64,000 bases of DNA from Nautilus pompilius (GCA_018389105.1 JACATO010000589.1:1600001-1664000), one strand, 5' to 3'. Counted from the stretch's first letter, positions 12,230 through 26,335 are shown. Notes: generated by a model not told the origin, from the letters alone. Numbers and translations: made by a program.

Positions 12230-12705
12230 TTTAAAGGAGTTTTGGAGCACGGCAGACTCCAAATTTTCCCATGCATTTAAAACTCAATGGAAGGTGATGA
12301 CGAGGTCAAGCCGTTTGAGATTGGTCCAGTAGTTGAAGATTCCTCGCTGGCCACCCACGTATTCCACTGCTCACGAACGTATCCTTCGTATGGCTTCTTC
12401 AAAGATACATCCAAAGGCTGTAGAATAGGTGTCAGACCACCGGGGGGGTGACAACGATGTCTGTGTTGTAGCCATTTTGTGTCCTCTTCTCCACTTTATC
12501 CGCAAGGTGTTCACGGAAAGAGACCCACACGAGAAGGCTTCTTTGCTTTTGCAGTCCACCTGGTCGATAAACCCAAGTTCTCTTTAGCCACAGTAACATG
12601 CCATCAGCATCCATCCACCTTTGGGATGTGTGAGCAACACGATTACAGATGAAAATTTTACCTTGCGGAGAGTAGCCCTTTTGAAAATTATTATTGGCCT
12701 CAGTT
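12230..12705 (-). pseudogene. Pogo/jerky-type (DDE1 superfamily) transposase relic
   Basis: Reading leftward on the minus strand: LRPIIIFKRATLRK (near 12660-12703), WMDADG and RPGG, LLVWVSFREHL, NTDIVVTPPGGLTPILQ followed by PLDVSLKKPY (around 12395-12450), then VLNAWENL near the end. The order and spacing match the DDE1 catalytic domain of Tigger/jerky/pogo-type transposases, which cut and paste DNA in the nucleus. Two breaks are visible. A one-base frameshift falls in a seven-G run (12442-12448 on plus). The Asp expected in the LLVxDxFxxH motif is Val, so a catalytic acidic residue is lost. Further stops occur downstream. Upstream DNA-binding (CENP-B-like) sequence was not found. Confidence 0.82.
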
Positions 12706-14366
12706 TATTTTCACGTACAGCGATCTTTTCATTGCGTTTTCTTCACTAACACGGATTTGTCTCCAGAGGGATGGACGGTTCGTATTCTGGTAAATCGAAG
12801 GATTGGGGGGCGGCTCTCCTCATATAGAGAGTATTCAGAGAAATGAATGACACAGCTAAGCACAGGTTTTATTTGTAGCCCAGTATTTTTATTTATTAGC
12901 AATAAAAACAAAAAAACTACAGCTTCAGGACAGCATTATTTAACAAGATACCTGAGTAACCGCACACAGGGTTTGTCAGACAAAGGTTTAAGGAAAAGAA
13001 ACGTCAGAAGAGCCATTGCTCAAGAACTGATTTCGAATTGCTAAAGGTCGAAACAGGAAGTCGGTTGCCGATCTGTTACACTGCGTTCATCGTAAGAAGA
13101 ACGGGTGGTTTCTTCTTCACCGGGTGGACGGCTGTAGAGAGGGGAGGAGAAAGAAAGCAAAGTTGTCGTTCCGTGATAACGTGGGTTGTGTTTCTCACGA
13201 TTAGGAAGTGAAATCCTGCCGGAATTCCAGAAATGCTGAACGCCACCAGCTAGGAGACTGACCTTCCTCTGGCGTGCCGTTTGGCACCAATCGAAGGCGA
13301 TCCCTGACTCCGTCGGTCATTCCGGTAAGTAACACGGCACAGCAACAAAACGCCACCGATACCCCAACGGGGGCTTGTAGAGCGACTGGACCTCAATCCC
13401 GTTCGGCGTGTTTTAGACTTTCCGGGTTGGGGAAAAAGATAGAAAAAGGAGCAACAAAGTTTAAAACTCGCGTATATTGGCTCAGGGATGACGCCAAGAG
13501 TGAACAGGTTTACGGTAGAAATAAATATGACATCCATTAATGGGAATGCGATCCGAGGAAAGGAAATACCGTACATACTGGGTTTCCTTAGAGTAACGAT
13601 TGGAAAAGGTTCTTAACTGCACATTTGTAATAATTTTTGTCATCTTGTTTGTAGAATTCGTTACTGGACCATATTTTTAAGTTAATTGAAAGTATGTAAC
13701 CGCTCGTCTGTTTAAACATTAACAGTTTGAGCTTGTTTAAAAATTCACTTGTTTTATTGAAAAGATGACTTTAAACCAGTGTGATAACTGGAGGCTGTAC
13801 TTAGATATATATTAGCAGATTGCATTTAACTCATAATGAGAAATTATATTGGTTTTAAATGTATACCTCTGTACATATATATGTATATATGTACAGTATA
13901 TTATATAATAACATTCAAAACTGTATTACTTTTATCTTAGAAATGCAAGCCATTTTGACTTTTTTTTAGCCATTCGAGTAGAATAAACATTTTAGATAGA
14001 TTCACAAATTCCAATGTACGGTGATTTTTATTGCTTCAAGCAGGAAACTCTGTAGGTTCTCGCCAGGTTTGCAATGATGGATTGTTGAATCGGTTATTTA
14101 GGTGGTTCACATCGTGCTGTGCTTTAGAAAAATGTACACATCAAATCACCAGACCTGAACTGAGCGGTAAAGGTAAAGAATCAGCTCGCTCGGTAAGCAG
14201 TCTTGTTACAGATGGACGGTCTGCTCTTCTTAGAAAACATCCATCTTTATATAATATTCAGGCGGTTCAGGATAATGGACTGACAAGTAAGTCTTCGACG
14301 TATCAACGGAATATAGTGGGAATTTCGTTAACGGTAAGAAATCTGTTAAAGGTAACAGCAAGAGTT
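12706..14366. other. Intergenic with one TA-rich palindrome
   Basis: No gene supported. Overlapping frames at 13250-13576 (minus) and 13274-13540 (plus) lie in a locally GC-richer patch and show no family motif. The palindrome at 13869-13896 is listed separately. The frame at 14031-14369 runs into the TAA array and is not recognised. Confidence 0.4.
13869..13896. repeat. 28-base TA-rich palindrome
   Basis: Two perfect 13-base arms (CTGTACATATATA and its inverse) separated by two bases, TG. It could extrude a cruciform or hairpin. TA-rich palindromes arise readily by chance in TA repeats, but the GTAC shoulders make this one exact beyond the TA core. Confidence 0.85.

Positions 14367-15597
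<1,231 letters not shown>

Positions 15598-15645
<48 letters not shown>
15598..15645. repeat. (TTA)n microsatellite
   Basis: Sixteen or so pure TTA units. Confidence 0.95.
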
Positions 15646-15646
<1 letters not shown>

Positions 15647-18600
15647 TTTTTTATTAAAAAAAAATCTTTGCATCGCTCTTACTGAAGGAGACTTCTCGGT
15701 TAGGCTCGCTCATCTGGACTGCCCTTTTCTCTTGACTAAAATTAGATTTATTCAGCCTTTAGTTGCGAGGAGAAAAGCTTAGACCGACCTCCTTCCGGAA
15801 GTTTGATCTCGGGCAACATCTGAACCGGAGAACAAGAACAGGCCTTCGCGTATTTCCTGCCACGCAGGCCTGCTGATAAAATCACGTACTCTCTCTCGCG
15901 CGCGCGCACATCTAGCGAGCACAAGCAACATTTTTGCAAGATTATAAATGAGCCGGAAAGATTAGTTTCGAGGACTTGCGGTTGACGGGAGAAGCCCGCC
16001 TTAATCTGTCTTTTTTTTTTTTAGAGTCACTTCATCATAGTATTGCTAACACGCAGCCATTGCTTGGTATTTAGGTTAAGAATAAAATAGGTTTTAGAAA
16101 TAATTTCTTGCAGAAGTTAACCTAGTAAAAGTGTATGGTCTTTTCGAGTGTTACTCGGTTCAGTCCGCTTTTGGAATTTGCGGCGAACGATACTTAGAAT
16201 TCCTACACAGAGAAATGTCACAATTAAACAAGCACCTAAGTGTACCAATCAGCCGATCATCACGTACCGCTGAACAGCAGATCGATTGTATTCATCGTAA
16301 CAGTACTGTCTTTGTACCAAAGATGATCGCATAAATAAAATGGTTCCTTAAAAATTATGGCGTGTATCTACTTCTGACATGACTCTGTACAACAAACTTG
16401 ATAAGCGTAAAATATGTCTTGTTTACTTTGAAAGTTATTTCGAATATTAGATTTTTGCATGACCATTAATAATAGTAAACTGTTGGGTCTTAATCCTTTT
16501 AAATATATCTGAGTAAAATATATTTTAAGCAGATGAAGACGACGAAAGAACCGTACATCAATTGCCTTACTAACTTCAGGTTGGCCTGACCTCCATTCAG
16601 CAAGCTTTGTATGAAAAACCCGTGGCATATTGACGTTTCAGAAAGGCACGGATGTATTTCAATCGTAAACTCTGAAATGATTTAACCATCATGATATCCT
16701 CTCCTGTCATACAACAGAGAAGCCAATCCAGTTTTTTGTCATCAGATGCACATGAATGTTTATAGCACATGTCTAAATAAAATCTCAAAAAATGACAACA
16801 GTGAAACAATAAACAAAAGCCTAGCATATAGAGAAATTGTTCTAACGAAAGAGAATACAATGAAAACAGTTAGTTAAAAGGAAGCATATATTTAATAGCA
16901 AAATAGGGTGGGGTTATTATGAAATCAACTCTAAAAAAGGATGCTGACTAGAAGAACTCTTATGAGTATTCTGATTATCAGCCAAACAATCTGAGGAAAG
17001 GAAACGTATATATTATTTCCTGCCTAATAGTTTGTTAGCATTTTGTTGTTTCTGCGTATCGACTCAAGTAAGACATTTATTTCATCCTTAAATAGCTGGC
17101 TTAAATAACCAGAATGCAAAATTAGGTAGTATTTACATGGTGTCTTTTATATTTCAAATCTATTGATGTTAAAATTCCTGATAAAGATGATCTTTCGTTT
17201 CTTTGTGTTAGTTAAAGATGAAATAAAGTTTACTATTTGTTCAATGTGTTTTACTCAGCCAATATACCGACTGCCGTAGTTGTGGACTGGTCATTTCCAA
17301 TGAAAGGTTTCGCATTAATTTAATACTGCAGATAGATACATGCATGAAACCTTAAGACCGTTAAAACTAATCAGTTTAAGTTGTTTTTAAATTACACCTT
17401 TTACATAAGCAAGCTTTTAATCTTTTATTTTAATAAGGGTCTAAGGTCAATCGCGATTTACTGATGCCGTATGTAAACCACAATCTAAATGAGACCTTTA
17501 AACACCAAACGAGTTGCTTTACTGCGTGATCTGTATAAGCATTTTCTTCTCGGATATTTCAGCACTCGGAATTTTTAAGGTTTCTAGAAGTGAAAAATAG
17601 CTTTCTGTTTGTAAACGACCGCTCGAGAATACTGTAATTCCAGCAAAGTGTTCCACTGTTTTATCATCATCATACTTCTCGATGACAGAACATCTGGATT
17701 GGAGTGAATTCAATGTTGCAGTCACTAGAATTGGACCAACTTTGGGTGTGTAAGACGATCCGCGGAACCAAACATTACATAATTCTCCAGTTTTCAGTGT
17801 TTTTTTTTCTGTTTTCTTTTACGAAATAGTATATTTATAGCAGAGAGACTGGTACCAGGTTAAAAAAAAATATATATATATATATAAAATGATTATAAGT
17901 TTATAGAAAGAACGTAAACACTTTACAGGGGTTGATTTCGCTGGAGAAGAAATCAGCTTTTCCACAAGTGTTTTCTGCTGAGCTGAAACTACTGACTTCA
18001 AACAGCTCGGTATTGGTACGTTATACAAAATATGCGATTAATTTGAGAGCGTGATACGGAATTTTATAGGTTTTTGCTTACACCCTAAATTTTAAAAAAA
18101 GTAATGTTAAATAGAAGAAGCGATTAGTAAAGTATGAATGTGGCGACACTGAATAATTTTTGGTCAGCAACACTGTGCTGAAATGATAGATTTTGGAAAA
18201 TTAGAAGTCTAATAGTTCCTTTCTCAAAAAGGTGTACAGTTTCTGATATGAACTGATGTAAATGAGTTTGCTTGTCAATCTAAAGTGAATTCCAGTTTTG
18301 TATGTTGGAAAATTGAAAGTAAAATCCTGCACCGCTGCTTACAATTGAATCAGTCTTTTCTACGTGCAAAGACGATCTCACCCCAGCGTATAGACAGAAG
18401 AGTAAGTTTCAGTTGATAAGTTTATTAATAATAATAACTCAAATATGAACAATGCTTAATTATTTTATTTTAAATAAAGACAAGTTACGCGTGTAAGAAG
18501 TTAATTTCGTTTACAAATGACAAAATTCACAGCGATATAAAAGAGTTAGTTCACTGTTTCTGGCTGAGAGTGTAAACTTTACGGATTAAGTTTAAAACGA

Positions 18601-21099
18601 CGGTTGTATACAGTGTAAGGTCCGCTTATACTTTGCCACACAAAATTACAGAAAAGCACCAGTAATGCTCTAGTTGAAACGTTTCCAAAAATAAGATTAT
18701 GGATAGCTTCAAATTTTGTTGTAATCCGTTAGCATTTTAACAGTTTGCAAGTCACAATCATGTTCAAGATGTTTGCCAAAATAGTAACGTCTGGTATAAA
18801 TGTACACAAGACTAATGACGTGACGGTTATCTAACCCTTTTGCAGTAAATTGCGCCTTATTTTGTCTCCAACATGAAAAAGACGACAATCTATGCTTCCC
18901 CCCTCTTCTAGCGCAGTACCAAATGGAAAATCAAATTTCTTTATATAGAGAAATGCGAACACTTATCTTTCCTCGCATTTCTGAATTCTTCCAGTAATCA
19001 AGAGTTCCATCCCAGACCTATTATTTCCAAATTTTCTATTGTAGTGTAAAGGTAATCTGCCCTGACTGTATTTCTTGAATGAGATGTTATTGGAGATTAT
19101 ACATAGACCGGTTTCAGGCCTTTAATTCTGGCCACTGATTGATCATTAGCGATAAGCTTAAACCAAAAATATGGTTTTAAATTTGCATGTTTAACTTCGG
19201 AGAGCATTTTATTAAAATATATATATTTAAGACGATAATATTGGAGGAAAGTTCCTACACGCATGCAATATAATGAAGTTTCTATTGAGACAAAGATACC
19301 ACGTAGCACACATTTGGCGATTAGTCAGTGCTCGAGTGTACCGATAACATCAGTATCATTGATGGCCTTCCATGTATAAATAGACAGATACATAATGGAT
19401 CAGCATCAACATTTTTATAAGCAAAAGCAGGAAAATGTAAATAATAAAATTAATTATATTGAAGTAGATCAGATTTAAAAATCAGGTCTTTTATTTAAAG
19501 TCACTCCGGCACAGCCTTGTTCCTGTCATGCTCAAAGTACCCCAGAATAAGCGGATAGATAATCTTTTAAACATGGACAATTTTAACAGAAACGCGAGAT
19601 TATATGAAGTAAATCGGTGTAAGTTAGAAGGAATAAATTTCCGATCAGTGCGCATTATTTAATTAACAAAGTTCATAAAAGTCGGCTAACTCCTATCCCT
19701 GCTGAACCCCGTCTCGTGCATGTCCCCGTTGTTTACTGACCCATTATTAATATGAACTAACCAGTGCAGTTCAAAACTAAACTTATGAGATGCCATGGAA
19801 TCTTAAAAGATATATCCATGTTTCGACAGTGTTTCTGACCGTAGTGTGGCCTACAAAAAAAAATGTAATTACAAATTGGCAAACCTTTGCTGCCATCTGT
19901 AGTGAACTGACCGCCCGCTAGGTGCCGCTCCAAGCGGTTCTTACTTTAACGCGCTGCCGCCGTCAGAGCTACCATTAAAACGGGATGACGAGATTGGCAG
20001 ATGTCTAAATACTAAGACCCACACCAAATGGCCCCCCTTTTTTCGAATAAAGAACAAAGAATAATAATTTTGGCAACTTTTTTTTCCCCCATTCAGTAAT
20101 CACGCACAAATGGCCAAAAAAAAAATAATGTATGGCGAACTAATTGTCGTTCATCAAAAGCGCTATAAAAGCATTTACGAGCAGCCCTTCGCTCGCAGAA
20201 CGTAATAACCGTAGTTTTTTTTTGTGGTGAATTCCTGCTCATTTCCTGTCATTGCTGAAGACCCAGTGACACCACATCGTCCTGCAAATATAAATCTCCA
20301 GTTAAAATTTACGACCGATCATAGATTATTTAACGCTGAAATGGTTAAAATTACGCCAAGATTATTCATTGTTTTATTGAAAAATTATCCAATCTCAATT
20401 CTTACTTTGGTTTCCCAGTAAACGTTTTTCATATAATTTGTGTTGTTGTTTTTTCAATTGGAAAATAAATTGAGATATTTTCCATTTCGTATGGCTAAGC
20501 ACAAAAAGATCAAAGTAATGGCGAACGCTGTAGTCGAGAGTCAAAGCCGAACAGAATTCGTATGCATTAGAACACTGATTTCTGTTTACTTACTGGTAAG
20601 AATTATAAACTTTTCACCCGCATCCTTTTCTAATACTTTCATTCTTTCTATTTATTTTAACCCTCCGTATGCTACGTTAGTTTTTACCCTAGCACCTAAA
20701 AACATCAGCTAATGTGCGTTGAATTAGGTGTCACATGGGGTTGGAGCAATCAAACGGTTAGATTAATGAGGCTGGTTCTGTGTATCACAGCCCCCTCATG
20801 GCTCACACTGCGCTGAATAATACAGATGCGAAAGGTAGTGAGATGAAAATGCACCACGGGTGGTGCACATAGGGTTAAACTGGTTTGTATGTATTAAAAA
20901 CTAAGGCTGATAAAACATTTATGGAATCAGTAGATTTGATTCCCAGAAGATCAGTATCGACTAAATATAGGCGATCGATAAATTAAACTGGACAACAAGC
21001 GATTTGCTACCGAGGTAAAGGTATGTGTCTTTGACTAATTCGAGTGAGCTGTTTTCAAATCTGCAATCAGAATTAACCCAACAGATAAAGATTTTTAGT
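15646..21099. other. Intergenic; nothing recognised
   Basis: Over five kilobases of AT-rich DNA. Frames at 15748-15939, 16131-16334, 16368-16860, 17519-17725, 17819-18028, 19097-19309, 20224-20421 and 20440-20712 were read and show no family motif. A short TA repeat lies at 17871-17886. An 18-base hairpin palindrome (TGCACCAC-GG-GTGGTGCA) is at 20850-20867, next to AGGGTTAA. Confidence 0.4.
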
Positions 21100-21714
21100 T
21101 ACAGAAATAAATTAAAATCTAATGTTTTATATTTAGGAAAAATCAATGTGCAACATGTGCCATTGGTGCGTCCGACCACCACTGCATATAGAGCTAAGCC
21201 AAATGAAGAGCTTTGTAAAGGCAATGAGTATTGAAGATGCCGGATCTCTTCGTCTGAAAGAAACATCCGGAGCGATTTTACCTGATGACAAGTTGAAGGC
21301 TGGAATATTTTTCGAACCACAAACTCGTGATTTATTTTCCGATCCAGTCGAGGCCCAATCCACTGGAGCTGGCTGCGTGGGAGGCTCTCAAACCGGTAGT
21401 CGACAATTTCCTGGGAACCACAAAGCAGATAATTTTGCCGAGTTGGTTGAAGACATGATAAAAGCCTTTGAAGAAATTGGCTGCCGTATGTCGCTGGAGT
21501 TGCGTTTTCTTCATCCACACTTGGATTTCTTCCCAGCCAACCTCGGTACTGTGAGCGATGAGCGTGGTGAGAGGTTCCGCAAGCAGGTGAAGGCAATGGA
21601 GACCCGCTATCAGGGGAAATTCGACTCCGACATGATGGGGACTACTGTTGGTTCCTTCAGAGACAGACCACTGCTATTCACAAGCGTAAACCTAAGTACT
21701 TAAAGCATTTATAG
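21100..21714 (+). pseudogene. Frameshifted copy of an uncharacterised repetitive protein family
   Basis: Seen: a colinear protein signal spread over frames. It begins VLYLGKINVQHVPLV, switches to PPLHIELSQMKSFVKAM, and continues through LKAGIFFEPQTRDL. It shifts to LAAWEALKPVVDNFLG, shifts back to NHKADNF and FLHPHLDFFPANLGTVSDE, then GERF and RYQGKFDSDMMG. After a last shift it ends DYCWFLQR...HKRKPK with a stop at 21712-21714. At least four single-base frame changes are needed, so this copy is dead even though one frame stays open at 21146-21703. Known, from memory: proteins with PPLHIKLG, HLDxFPxN and ERYQGxW motifs occur as many uncharacterised copies in invertebrate genomes and behave like mobile-element cargo. 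Their function is not established. A tRNA-SINE lies about 90 bases downstream. No intron is visible. Confidence 0.72.
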
Positions 21715-21804
21715 ACAGCTGATGTATACTTTATACAATGTGTTTGAGCTTATGGATAACAGTTACTGTAAAATATACAATGTGTTTATATTATGAAATG
21801 AATA

Positions 21805-21932
21805 TTTTTTTTTTTTTTAATTTTGCTATGTGCTTGGTTTATTAATAAACAGTGACTGACAGGGGAATTGAATCCAGGATCCTTAGGTCCTGAAGCCAAC
21901 ACACTCACCACCGAGCCACATTGCCTGGCTAT
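21805..21932 (-). mobile_element. tRNA-derived SINE
   Basis: On the minus strand the sequence has a pol III box A (TGGCTCGGTGG, 21908-21918) and box B (GGATTCAATTCC, 21864-21875) with tRNA-like spacing. A short unique body follows, then an A-run (T-run at 21805-21818 on plus). This is the layout of a SINE transcribed from its internal tRNA-like promoter and mobilised by a partner LINE. No clean target-site duplication was found. Confidence 0.78.
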
Positions 21933-23119
21933 TGAAACACAACGAAAACTAAACATTACGTTTAAAAAAACACAACACTTTTAAAACGTTTGCAAGTCGT
22001 CAACAAAAAATAGAAATTAGCATTTGTTTCTTATTTTAGGGGGGATAATGTCAGGCAATGAGATCGATCGCCGACACCGGAGCAGATAAATCAGTTTGGC
22101 TCTTTTCATGGTTAGAGTTTCTCTCGGTTGAGACAAATGCGATTTAACTTAGACCGTCATTAATACCCAGTCACCATGTACTAGATTATTTAAAAGCCAG
22201 TGATGCCATGGAAACAGATGCAACATTAAATATCCATGGAATATTTTTTTTACAGCTGTGCAAATAAAATGTTGACACTTCCAACACATATATCGATAAA
22301 CAAGTGCCACAAAGCCAAAACTCCTCCGTGCCGATGAGCACCTACGTGTGTAGTGCAGTAAATAAATACAGGGTGTTTTACCTACATCAAACGTCTTTTC
22401 TCGTCTTTTGAAAAATGAAGAGCGTGAGCTGGTTGGAAAACTAATTACGGTTTAACTTTTCGTTTTACCCCCCTTTTTTTTTTTTTTTAAAGGAAACCTG
22501 CTAATTAGTTATTCCGAATGTGGGAAGTAAATTATCAGGAGCGTTTACAGTTAAAAGAATAACCGTTGTAGCATATTTAAACGTTTTTAGCAAAAAAAAA
22601 AAAAAAAAAAAAAACATAATGCAAGAATTTTCTTCCCTAAAGAAAAGTGCAGAATAGTTTGGAGAAACGCTTCCGAGAAATAAGAAACAAACTTTATAAG
22701 GGGCTCGTATCGCCAAAGTCTCACATACTGAGCTAGAATTTTCGAAGAACGCATAAGTTTGCTACGTAGCCCGACACAAGCGCCTTACGTGTATCACACC
22801 TATGGATGACGTATGTTCTCTTCAGCGTATATCATGTTTTCAACGATTAAATAAATGATTTTTTTTCTTCTTTTATTGATAGCAAATGAAATAGCCGCAG
22901 TTGCTTAGCGTTGTTGTTATAAATATAAAAAGTAAAATGATAACCACAGAAATATTTTTGAGAAGTACGTTTGTTCTAAATGATTTATTAATTGGTAAAA
23001 TATAATTTCTAAGTCTACGCCTTGATACAATGTCTCCACCGTGTGAATTTGGTTATATTATAAATATAGGTACTTAAATTTTCATATTTCAGATGGCATA
23101 TATTATACATCTGTGTGGG
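21933..23119. other. Intergenic; nothing recognised
   Basis: AT-rich DNA with homopolymer tracts, including 23 A at 22592-22614 and a T-run near 22473-22488. No coding signal recognised. Confidence 0.45.
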
Positions 23120-23880
23120 AAGACAGCCAATGGGTACCATCATCATAGTAAAGGCAGGTGGTTCCGGTGATATTTTGAAATCTATTCGACGTAGCCAGAA
23201 TCAACGACACATTATCAAAGATGTCGAGACGTCGACAGTTATCGTAGATCTGTGGCCAACATTATTCTATTCTCAGGTATTGGTGGTCACAAGAAAAATG
23301 TGTCTAAGAATGGTCTAACGTCATCTCTACCAACTGCTATAGAAGGGTTTGTAGCATGATGGAAACTCCTCTAAACTAGGTATGAAGTGCTTTGAAAGGT
23401 GTGGTCAGAGAACCTTCGAATATTGACGACATCTACTCCTTTTTGATGAGTTCACGTTTCCACAATTCGTCATTGGATGTCGTCTCTGGCTTCGGACAAG
23501 CCCTGACGAAGATCATCAACTCCAGTGTCTTCAGCCCACGTTCAAGTACGGACGTTGGATTGTCATGGCGTGGATTGCATAGAAGTCTTTTGTTAGAGGT
23601 TTCTAATTTCTGAACGGTATATTTCCGATTTTAAAGTCACGCCGCCCACCATTCTACCATCAAGGCATACTATGAGGTTCGACGCCTACATTCTTCTAGA
23701 GGATAACGCAATATGTCAACCATAGTATTGGTCATAATTTTTTTTCTCTGCGTATCGAAAAATCCTGATATTAATTCAATCAAGAATCTATCAGACCATG
23801 TGAATCTCCAGTTGAAAGCAACTCGTCCACGTCTTTCCAATACGACAGAGTTACATTTTCAGTTCCTACATCGTGTAGCC
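23120..23880 (+). pseudogene. Tc1/mariner-type transposase relic (plus strand)
   Basis: Seen in order, over changing frames: AGGSGDILKSIRRSQNQR near the start, then LLLFDEFTFPQF (first catalytic Asp region, near 23440-23465), QPTFKYGRWIVMAWIA (the PTxKxGGGSxMVWG motif, near 23535-23580), LLEDNAICQP (second Asp, near 23695-23720), and NPDINSIKNLSDHV (third acidic region, SPDLNPIENLWD-like, near 23763-23803). Known: this DDE/D transposase excises an element and inserts it at TA. Stops and frame changes separate every block, so it is inactive. Terminal inverted repeats were not identified. The plus orientation differs from the two other Tc1-like relics in the window. Confidence 0.8.
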
Positions 23881-23992
23881 AAGTGTATGCTATTTTTTAC
23901 GTATTTCTTGAAACGGTATTCGTCCCTTTCATTTTTAGTTTTCCCAAATCGCATGCACAGATTCTCTTGATTATTACGCTTTTGTTTTTCTA

Positions 23993-23993
23993 G

Positions 23994-24072
<79 letters not shown>
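23993..24072. repeat. (CT)n microsatellite
   Basis: About 80 bases of CT repeat with a few single-base interruptions, about 100 bases after the Tc1 relic. Confidence 0.95.
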
Positions 24073-24075
<3 letters not shown>

Positions 24076-26335
24076 ATGCGGTATTTTGTTTTTTTAAATT
24101 CAGATTTAGGACGTAGGGTGTAAAATATTTTATCTTTAAAAAATCATTTAAATTAGCTATTTAAAAATAATTAAAGATTAAGTAATGTGACCCCCTTTGA
24201 AAATTAGCGGAAAGTTATGACCCACGTCCAACAGGGAAGATGGCAATGCTTTTTTTTAAAAAAAATTATTGCTTACTTTTACCAGAAATACATTTTATAA
24301 TGGTCCTATAATTCAATTAAAAGCATATAGATTGACAACAGATGAACAGTAACTATGACTTGAAATTACCCATGAGTAATAATCATTAACTGGTTGTTAT
24401 CTTTATCAAATAGATCTATCTACAAATATGAAGCTATACTTTCCTTTTGTTTGCCATCAGGGTCATATTAAAATGATTACATTTTAAACAAGAAATGGAT
24501 GACGGTTTTAAAGCCAACTGAGGCCATTTATGTATCCAAAAAACATTTTTCCTTTCAATACTCGACTCTGATGATAGGTCGACAGGAGAGAATCACTGAA
24601 ATGTCTGCTCACTCGATAGTTTAACTATTAAAAATTAATGACAAACACCCAAAATTACATCAACAATAAGTTTCCTTCTTATCGTTTGTTTACAAGTTCA
24701 AAGGATATACATATTACTGTTCATCTCCTGTCCTAGCCTTCCGTTTGCGCTTGATTTCAAATGAACTAGTATTCCACTATAGTACTAAAAATAGTAATAG
24801 TGATAAAGGAAATGTTTGTTGAGTTAAGATCTGTAACAGTAATCATGTGTGATTTTGAAAGTATTATCCGTTTGGAGCTGATTGTTGTAACAGTTCAAAG
24901 TATCGCCTTGAAGTGCTGACAACCGTTGAAAATATTATTAAACTAAGCCAGTCAGTTACAGTGTTCGAATCTATCTATATGGTAATGAAATTAATGCGAG
25001 TTCTACTCGGCTGGTTTGAATAAAAGCACCGTTTAACTCCACCTTTATCCACTCTAGATTAGTCAGAGATAGGATTGTGATCATGACGCTTTTTCGTACC
25101 TAATTAAACTCACTCTCAATGGCGCTCGGGTTTTGACAGTCCAGTCCGCAGTGCCCAAGCCAGTTAATAGGTGAACTTACTCTTGTCACTGCCATCAAGC
25201 AGCCTTATTGATCCGGCCAGGGCACACCGAGCGACTTCAGTGCCATCTGTTGTATAACCCAGTATTGCAAAGCCTATAAAGTCCTATCGTAGACGTCTTA
25301 CTTTGAACTTCGGTGGTGACGAATGATGGCGTCGCTGAACAATTTGCGAAGCTCACTAATGATGAACGATTTCGTAAAACCTAACTGGCGTGCCTTACTG
25401 TTTTAACGGTCTGTGAGCCGTGGTTATCTTTCAGATAATCCAGAAAGATTTTATTCAAGACTATTGGCGGCGTCTTAATGTAAGAACCGGCAATCTTCGT
25501 AGTAAAATTAAGGCACGTTGCCTTGGAAACAATTCGGAAGGTGTCTCTTCACGTTTCCCGTCCGGTTCGAACACACCTGTGCGTGCTCTCACTGTCGTGA
25601 TGCGTCCTTCCGTACACAAATAGTTTTTTGGATTAATTAGACTTTCGGCCCATTCGCAGCACAAGTAAGTTAGGAGTCAATTTAGAAGTGTACCCGTCCC
25701 GCTTACAACTCGATACGTCGGGGCTCGTGACTTCATCTCCCACCCAAACAAAAGCGGGTTTGTGTGGCGCTAACTGCGCCCGGCCACAAAGAGTTTAATG
25801 TGCGCCTTTCCTCAGACCCCACCCCCCTTTTGGCGGACTGCGCCCGATTTTTTGCTGTGATTTCGGTAAACGTCCATCTGCAGAAAGATAAAGCCTTACC
25901 GGAGACGACAAACACGCTTACAGGAGTTGCTTGCTCCGGGTTTTATCAAAAAACATCTGTCGCCCGCAAACACACGGGAACCCCTCCCAACCCCGACTCG
26001 TTCAGACGGGGGCGGCTGTGGCGAGAGATGAGGGATTATGTTTTAGATTGCTGGCGTCTAAATAAACAACCAGTAACCGACTCCCTGAGTTACCCAAACT
26101 GTTGGAAGACACTGCTCTTTATTTGGCATTCGAAAGTCGACACGATTTGTTTAAGCTTGCAGAAGCGCCCATAAAAGAAGGATTTTATCCCCACTGAGAA
26201 GATACTGAATTTCGCAAAGTATACGGGCTTAAGGCGTTTTGAGCAGGTGTACAAAGAAGACTTGTCCAGAATATTATTTTATAACATGGCTAAAATACTT
26301 ATGTAAAACTTTAATCACAGAAGAAAGCAGCACAA

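Noticed and set aside
20657..20878. Possible piggyBac-like MITE: TTAACCCT on the left and AGGGTTAA on the right, 222 bases apart.
   Set aside because: Beyond CCCT the two ends agree at only about half of the next eight bases, and the interior shows no further inverted similarity.
25555..25580. GGTTCGAACAC as a tRNA box B.
   Set aside because: No box A at the right distance and no cloverleaf pairing.
25764..26174. 136-codon plus-strand frame in a less AT-rich patch.
   Set aside because: Opposite and overlapping frames are also open, and no domain or motif was recognised.
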